Assembly (NCBI GenBank): GCA_001839685.1
Contig: MLAK01001273.1
Span: forward strand, 1-23,475
Length of the DNA: 23,475 nucleotides
Direction of reading: 5' to 3'
Source of the DNA: Tritrichomonas foetus
Lineage: Eukaryota; Parabasalia; Tritrichomonadida; Tritrichomonadidae
Part shown: piece after piece, positions 17,885 through 23,475 of the stretch
How positions within the stretch are numbered: the first letter of the stretch is position 1
How the letters are laid out: each line of letters opens with the position of its first letter
Program-made: the position numbers and the translations under genes
Notes under the pieces: model-generated
The model's input: only the letters and a program-made list of their open reading frames with translations
Told to the model about the DNA's origin: nothing
The model's database searches: none

Positions 17885-18025
17885 ATGGAAGTAGTGGTTG
17901 TGGATTATAGATGGGATACTGCTATTACTAGTTTCTGTAAATTGTTTCAAGAACTAATGGATAAGCAATTTCATGATCTTGTTTGTCTTACGAAGCAAAA
18001 GTTCCATGAATTATATAGAAATTAA
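17885..18025 (+). CDS. Short hypothetical ORF (46 residues), possible remnant
   Basis: An ATG at 17885 opens 46 codons including DYRWDTAITSFCKLFQELMD and LTKQKFHELYRN. The composition resembles real protein, and a TCATAT initiator-like motif lies at 17847-17852, rather far upstream. Further protein-like stretches follow in other frames to about 18130, so this may be the first part of a frameshifted gene. I do not recognise the family. Confidence 0.25.
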   Translation: MEVVVVDYRWDTAITSFCKLFQELMDKQFHDLVCLTKQKFHELYRN

Positions 18026-18619
18026 ATCTACGAATGTTTTGTTCTAAAACTGTCAAAATGCTAATTGACTTCAACTCTCTCAAGACAAACAGTCGTATTT
18101 TTGAAGAAGCTGATTCATATAAGGATCATTAGCAGTTTTCTTTATTAGACCGTTAGCTAGTACCAATAATGGAGTGCAATGTGCTTATAATTTCTGGCTT
18201 GACGTTTACACCATCTGATGATCTTATATTGGCCCTTGCAATTTCTCTCAATTGAGGTGTATATCCTGTTAAAATTCAGTTATCGGAAATTGCATTTTTA
18301 CAAATTGTTTTCGATTCTTTCATTTACAAAAACATATCTCTGTTTCGCTTATATTGCTCGTGGACTCAACAAAAATGATAAACTTTTGTTATGCTTACTA
18401 CTCGCCTTGAAAAAATGTCTCCTCCACAAGAACTCAAGTTCAATCCAAAATAATCCAGTGATTATTGAACATGCATTAAAGCTGGTTCTTCTCTTGCTCC
18501 TGGTGCTTCATCTAGTCTCTATTACATTTAACAAAGAATATACATTGGTGGATCATATACATAAAATTTATTCATCTTGACCAAATTTGTAAAAAGTTAG
18601 CTTAATATCACTGTTACAC

Positions 18620-19990
18620 TCAGGAAATCTAAAATTCAAGGTATAGCATAACATCAACAGGAAATTGTTCCATTTGAAAATTTTCCACATAGTTATGCTT
18701 TTACATATTAAAATTTACTCTAAAAACATAAGGGACCAAGCTTTTTATGTTGAGAATGATTGATTATGAATAACTTCCAAAACAGCTCTAGATAAAATAA
18801 ATTTATTGATCATATTTTCGAAAACAATATCTCAAAGTGAAACACAAGTTTTTGGTACATTTTCAATTGGAACATGCAGCAAAAAATGCATAGAACTAGA
18901 ATATCGAAATTATAATTTCATATGAAACAAAGCAGAAAAATATGGAGGATCACTTATATTTTTGTTGAATTCAAAATAAGCGATTCTAAATTGATAATTT
19001 TGAAACAATATAGCAAGTATTTTGTCAAATTGAATAGAATTAAAGAAATCACTATTCATATATAAATACTCGATGTTGATCGTGTTTCTATTCATCCAAA
19101 CCAACTAGTTGTGTATTAAAAAGGAAAGTAAGTTTTAAGGAAATTTATTATGTAGAGAAAGGCTATCTGAGTTGAATTCATCTTCATCAACAAATCATTG
19201 CATTAACTCAAATTGTGAATTTATTGAAAATAATAAATATGGAATTTAAATGTAGACAAAACAATAATAATTAAAGAACCTACATTTACTTATTCACTAA
19301 ATTCAATCATTAATGATACTAATATTCAAAATTCGACCAGCTAGATAAAATCCAACAGCTATTAATTTATTTAGATCAATGACGAATTGTGAAATTGGTC
19401 TGATTACCGTTCTAAATCGATAAAACAGAAAGTTTAGTTGCCTTTAATACTAGTACTCAATTCACATTTTATAATATTACTTTCAAAGATAATTTTGATA
19501 ATCCAGAAATTGGAAGATGGTGTGGTTTGATGATGCTGACAAGGAAATTAATCTTACTTTCTAGGATTGTATTTCCAAGATAATACTATATTTAGTTAGC
19601 TATTTCATTTTCTTAGAATCATTCAGTTTTGATTGATGATTGCACATTTATCAATTACACTTCAAAAGATAAAGATGAGCCATTAATATCAATCAGAGTA
19701 TAAAACAAGGACATCATATGTATATAGCATCATGAATAATTACTGTTGTATATTTGATAACAAGATTCTACAAATGGAAAAGCACTTATTCTTATGAAAA
19801 GTAAAGAAACTGGAACTTAAATTTGTGATAATATCCAATTCACATGTATTTGGTCGTCTCACTTTATTGTAAACTATCATAAAATAAATTTTGAAATTCA
19901 CAAAATTTTCAGATTCTACAAAATCTTTAGTGTATGAATGTGTAAACTGGTTTGAATAAATTATCTTCTATTATTCTATTTTATCGAGCT
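18620..19990 (+). pseudogene. Decayed beta-helix repeat (Pmp-like) surface protein gene
   Basis: Forward-strand fragments in changing frames carry motifs of right-handed beta-helix repeats as in the polymorphic membrane protein-like families of trichomonads. These are AEKYGGSLIFLLNS (ending about 18974), NSNCEFIENNKYG (19205-19243), FYNITFKDNFDNPEIGRW (19467-19520), DDCTFINYTSKDKDEPLISI (ending about 19700) and DSTNGKALILMKSKETGT (19764-19817). Their spacing fits successive rungs (NCxFxxN, GGSL). Frames change between fragments and stops interrupt each one, so the gene is broken. No signal peptide or anchor could be placed. The family is inferred from motif style only; a BspA-like or other repeat protein is a possible alternative. 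A hydrophobic frame at 18218-18580 lies just upstream and may be part of the same ruin or spurious. Confidence 0.4.
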
Positions 19991-20206
19991 TTTTTAGAGA
20001 AAAATGAAAAAATACAGTAAAAGTGACATGCCCTTATAAAATTAACTCCTTTCAACAATTCGGGATGATTTTGTATATGATGAGATTTTTTCAACAGAAA
20101 AAAATATATTGCCATTGTTTTTTACTTTAAAGTTATTTCTGTCGTCACTCAAAATCATCTCGATTTTTCGTATATGATTTCAGAGACCTCACAGAAAAAA
20201 AATATT

Positions 20207-20888
20207 TTAGCTTTTCGCGCTAATTTGCTTCTTCATTGATTTANTATAGTGATTTTTGATATCACCTGCTGATCTTCCTTGTAGTCTTTTCTTGATAATT
20301 TTCCATTTTGGTCCAATTTCAAAGACTGCCAACAATATTATTTCTTCTTCATCTATACTAAATACATTCGTTGTTGTGATATCACTGATTAGTTCTGAAA
20401 GTCAATGAGTGGAACTGAAATCATGTCATTGTANGATAAAATGGGACCTTCAAAAGGAGATTGAACAAAATTTTCCTGCGAAGTTGTATGACGCAGAAAA
20501 GGCTTGGCACTGACCCTACAATGTAAAAAACCCAAATGAAGTCGATTTCGAAAAATAAGTTTTCATCTCAGGAGTGAATGTATTCGGTATACCACGTACT
20601 GCGGATTCTGGTATCATTTTTGTTTCTAGGAAAGTATTTATTACCTTATTCATCCTTGTAGAGCCAGTATGAGTCGCTTCTTTTGGGTTTTGTTTGTTTC
20701 CATATAAAATAAAAATATACTATTGGATTTCGAATTTTGGAAACAGTAAAACCGATTGTTCTAGTGTGATTTTGTGCTTTATAATAGTTTGAATACTCGA
20801 TTTCCAATTTTCTGGAAGGATTCAAAGCCTTTTGATATTGACATTTTGAAATATTTTTAATGTATTCATCACTCAGAAAATCTGACAT
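20207..20888 (-). pseudogene. Myb-like DNA-binding protein pseudogene
   Basis: On the reverse strand, 20401 down to the stop at 20207-20209 is open for 64 codons. It encodes SIDEEEIILLAVFEIGPKWK, then IIKKRLQGRSAGDIKNHY and KSMKKQ: a Myb/SANT repeat of the R3 type, with acidic start, IGPKW, GRS and IKNHY. Only one of the usual three tryptophans is visible. Upstream, a frame with ATG at 20888 gives 80 residues to 20646, and another frame continues with MIPESAVRGIPNTFTPEMK. Several frame changes separate these parts, so a complete protein cannot be made. Myb-like regulators form a large family in trichomonads. Two N bases (20245, 20434) lie in the region. The Myb assignment rests on the last 64 codons; linking the upstream frames to it is inference. 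Confidence 0.5.
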
Positions 20889-21012
20889 TGAACTAAAGTC
20901 ACTTTATCTTTTTTAAAAGACGAGTAGTATGAGTTAAAATAGTGGGAAATGAAATATCTTTATTCATACTATACATTGTTCCATTTCACTCTAAAATATA
21001 TAAAGAAGAACG

Positions 21013-21015
<3 letters not shown>

Positions 21016-21065
<50 letters not shown>
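21016..21065 (+). repeat. Poly-A tract (50 A)
   Basis: A run of 50 A residues, about 130 bases beyond the Myb remnant and 250 bases before the end of the second protease gene. It could be a genuine homopolymer or an assembly join; the A run at the window start is comparable. Confidence 0.8.
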
Positions 21066-21067
<2 letters not shown>

Positions 21068-21220
21068 AAAAATCCCGAATTGTTGAAAGTAAAAAAGAAA
21101 AAAGAAAAAAATTTTTATGTGTTTACAAGATAATTTAAATACAGTTAATAGAAAGGATGTTAACCAATGAACTTTTTAAATTGAGCCCAAAACAGTCAAA
21201 AAAAGTGCTCTTTAGGTGAA

Positions 21221-21238
21221 TAATAATAATAATAATAA
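21221..21238 (-). repeat. TTA microsatellite (6 units) after protease copy 2
   Basis: Six units, read TAA on the forward strand, at the position homologous to the 11-unit run after copy 1. The adjacent 21239-21321 is the shared 3' flank. Confidence 0.9.
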
Positions 21239-21321
21239 AAACTCAGAAAAAATAATTTACTATTATATTTGGTGTGTTATAATTTATCAAACCTGATAAT
21301 GTGATCAAAGATATCGAATAT

Positions 21322-23475
21322 TTAAATATTCATACTTTGAATGTCTACATGATATTTCTCATCAGAACTAACCATCTGATTTCTTCTTCGAATATAGATG
21401 GCGACAACAATGATAACTATAATTACAACAATTGCTGCAACACAGCCAGAAATTATACCAACTAACATCTTTTTGTTTTTATTCTGGTTATTATTTTGAG
21501 CATCTGATGAACCATCAGTTGTTGTATCATTGATATCAAATCCAATACTATTTGTGGTATGATATGGAATGTCGCCACTACTTTTAGAAATTGTTGTTTC
21601 AGAATCACTATTAGATGATTCAATAGTAGGTACTTTTTCATCAGATGATTTGGAAGTTGTAATAGTTTCTGGTTTGTCAGATGATTTGGAGGTTGTAATG
21701 ATTTCTGGTGTTGCTGTTGGTTTAACAATAGGTGGATCACTTGAACCATCATGACTGATTGTAACTTTTACTTTATAGACACCATCATAGTTGTTATGAA
21801 ATGCAAGATGAACAAAAGTATTTGATGGATATTTATCTGAATTAAAAACAATCGATTTTGTTTGAACAAAATTGTTGTTAGATGCAAATCTTTCAACACT
21901 TGATGCATCAAATGGCAATGAAAAAGGATTTTTATCATACCAAATCCAATGATGCTTAAATTCANTTGGNNNTATTGCNTCAAATGTGATGGTATATNGT
22001 GTATAACTATTTGGTAATTTAATCCAGAAATATTTCAATTCATTTGGTTCAATTGAAAATTCTTTTGATTGAGTCAAAGATGGTTCAATAACTTCTTCTG
22101 CTACTTGACAATGAATACCAGTAAAACCTTCTGGGCATTGACAAAGTTGATTTTCTGATGAACATTCACCATTATTCTGGCATTGATCACATTTTGTTGC
22201 TTTAGTGAATGAAATTTCATGTTTGCTTCCATTTTCNAATTTAATTTTACCACTTGCACAAACTGAAAATTGATATTTATCGCGTTCACCAAAATCACCT
22301 GAAGAAACAATATGAATTTCATATTTTCCNNTCANAACTTCATNNGAATGTAACAAGACTTTTTCATTGGTAGAGTAATATTCACTTTGATTGTTATCAT
22401 AATGNTTTCCATAAATGATTTTTTGATCTGGAGTAACAACATATAAATTTAAATTACAATGTAAAATATGATATCCTTCAGCATTNGTTGCAGAATCATA
22501 ATATGACAATGCAATTCTTAAATCATGTGAAGAATCAGTTACTTCTATTGTACTAACTAGATGTTGAGAATTTTGAATTTCCACATTTTGTGCATATACA
22601 AAAGTGAATGAATCGTCAAGAGGCAAAACATTTTTAAGATTTGGAATACCATGTCCACATCTAGAATTTGGTCTTTTCTTTGATGATATTGAATTCATTG
22701 GATCACAAGAAGCGATTAAAATTGCTTTTAACAAAACTGCTTCTGAATTCAAATTTAATTTTTCCTTTAAATANTGTCGAATTAAAGCAGTTGTTCCAGA
22801 AATCATTGGTGTTGCCATTGATGTTCCTGTCAAGAATAAAATACGCTCATGATTATTACCAGCATTATTAAAACCTGAATAAGAACTAATAATATTAACT
22901 CCATATCCAGCTAAATCTGGCTTCATTGTTCCATANATTGAAGGACCATGTGAAGATGATTCATTGATTGTATCATCAGTTTTCACAAATTGACTTAAAT
23001 CTCTTCTGAATGTGCTTCCATCTACAATATGTACAGAAGAATCAACAACAATAATTTGCATTCTATTTTTATAATCATATGATGTACAAGATTTGGTGTA
23101 CTTGGTGACAATTCCTGCTACTTTATCTCTTAATTTTTTAACTTCATCACAATTAATGGTTTCCATAAAATAATAATCATCTTTTGTCACTTTATCTTTT
23201 GAAAAGACAATCTTTCTTTCTCTTGCAAGATCTAAAAAGTCAACCCATTGTGATCCTCCCCATCTTCCAACAGTTACTCTAATTTTTCTCTCATTTGATT
23301 CTGGTGGTGATTTCAAGTAGATATCAAAACCAGTGTCATGATATGGAAAAGATGAAGTCGGATTGATGCCGNCTGATGACATATAAGAACCTGCATTTGC
23401 AACACTAATTGCATTTTTCGATGTTGTAATTGAATTTAATGTGTAAATATTGGGACCTTCATTTCCAGCAGCCAT
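21322..23475 (-). CDS. Subtilisin-like serine protease with EGF module and membrane anchor, copy 2 (5' part beyond window)
   Basis: The reverse-strand paralogue of the gene at 9842-13192, of which 717 residues are inside the window. It begins within MAAGNEGPN, the oxyanion Asn segment (residue 418 of copy 1), so the signal peptide, propeptide, catalytic Asp and His lie outside. The Met at the edge is internal, not a start. The nucleophile Ser is in TGTSMATPM (codon 22819-22821). The beta-sandwich, EGF module, second beta region, stalk, membrane helix and tail KYHVDIQSMNI match copy 1. The stalk is longer, with additional SKSSD-type units. The segment after the oxyanion Asn differs clearly from copy 1, while the part from the Ser onwards is almost identical. 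More than a dozen N bases are present, mostly in the identical part. The frame is intact, so it is probably a functional membrane protease. Confidence 0.93.
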   Translation of the reverse strand: MAAGNEGPNIYTLNSITTSKNAISVANAGSYMSSXGINPTSSFPYHDTGFDIYLKSPPESNERKIRVTVGRWGGSQWVDFLDLARERKIVFSKDKVTKDDYYFMETINCDEVKKLRDKVAGIVTKYTKSCTSYDYKNRMQIIVVDSSVHIVDGSTFRRDLSQFVKTDDTINESSSHGPSXYGTMKPDLAGYGVNIISSYSGFNNAGNNHERILFLTGTSMATPMISGTTALIRXYLKEKLNLNSEAVLLKAILIASCDPMNSISSKKRPNSRCGHGIPNLKNVLPLDDSFTFVYAQNVEIQNSQHLVSTIEVTDSSHDLRIALSYYDSAXNAEGYHILHCNLNLYVVTPDQKIIYGXHYDNNQSEYYSTNEKVLLHXXEVXXGKYEIHIVSSGDFGERDKYQFSVCASGKIKXENGSKHEISFTKATKCDQCQNNGECSSENQLCQCPEGFTGIHCQVAEEVIEPSLTQSKEFSIEPNELKYFWIKLPNSYTXYTITFXAIXPXEFKHHWIWYDKNPFSLPFDASSVERFASNNNFVQTKSIVFNSDKYPSNTFVHLAFHNNYDGVYKVKVTISHDGSSDPPIVKPTATPEIITTSKSSDKPETITTSKSSDEKVPTIESSNSDSETTISKSSGDIPYHTTNSIGFDINDTTTDGSSDAQNNNQNKNKKMLVGIISGCVAAIVVIIVIIVVAIYIRRRNQMVSSDEKYHVDIQSMNI

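Noticed and set aside
20942..21133. Forward frame with a poly-Lys run
   Set aside because: Created by the 50-base A tract; no other protein-like content.
23467..23475. Met at the window edge as the start of protease copy 2
   Set aside because: It aligns with an internal Met (residue 418) of copy 1 before the oxyanion Asn; the gene continues beyond the window.

Overview
The window looks like a piece of a very AT-rich protist genome, most likely a parabasalid of the trichomonad type (Trichomonas/Tritrichomonas group). I infer this from several things: long intronless genes for surface proteins; a subtilisin-like protease with an EGF module and a single membrane anchor; a glycine-rich/Cys-rich receptor-like protein; an apparently intact mariner transposase; matches to the trichomonad initiator consensus TCA(+1)YWW just upstream of start codons; stop codons embedded in TAAA; and remnants of Myb, ubiquitin-protease and beta-helix repeat genes. 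Species cannot be fixed from the sequence alone. Scattered N bases show that this is draft assembly sequence.

Layout. Positions 1-5.3 kb are mostly non-coding or decayed: a poly-A edge, two weak reverse-strand coding remnants, a frameshifted ubiquitin-specific protease pseudogene (2.6-3.3 kb) and a nest of short inverted and direct repeats (3.95-4.9 kb). A 714-residue type I membrane protein (5.3-7.44 kb) has an ALK-type glycine-rich domain, furin-like Cys repeats, a 21-unit hexapeptide stalk and one membrane helix. From 7.5 to 9.8 kb lie a coiled-coil scrap, one arm of a diverged dispersed repeat and an unrecognised reverse-strand ORF remnant. A complete subtilisin-like membrane protease follows (9,842-13,192).

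From 13.2 to 21.2 kb there is a TTA microsatellite, a GC-richer island, the second arm of the dispersed repeat, and a 426-bp nearly perfect inverted repeat whose arms enclose a complete mariner element (TA duplication, 26-bp terminal repeats, DD34D transposase). Beyond these lie decayed remnants of a beta-helix (Pmp-like) gene and of a Myb-domain gene, and a 50-base poly-A tract. The window ends inside a second subtilisin-like protease on the reverse strand (21,322-23,475 and beyond), convergent with the first.

The live genes are two or three single-pass surface proteins and one transposase. The two proteases are paralogues in inverted orientation. They are identical at every called base I compared over roughly 900 bp in the C-terminal half but clearly divergent in the catalytic middle, which suggests gene conversion or an assembly effect. 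I found no operon-like arrangement, tRNA, rRNA or CRISPR array. The most unusual items are the protease mosaic, the inverted repeat around the mariner, and the diverged repeat pair that brackets the first protease gene.
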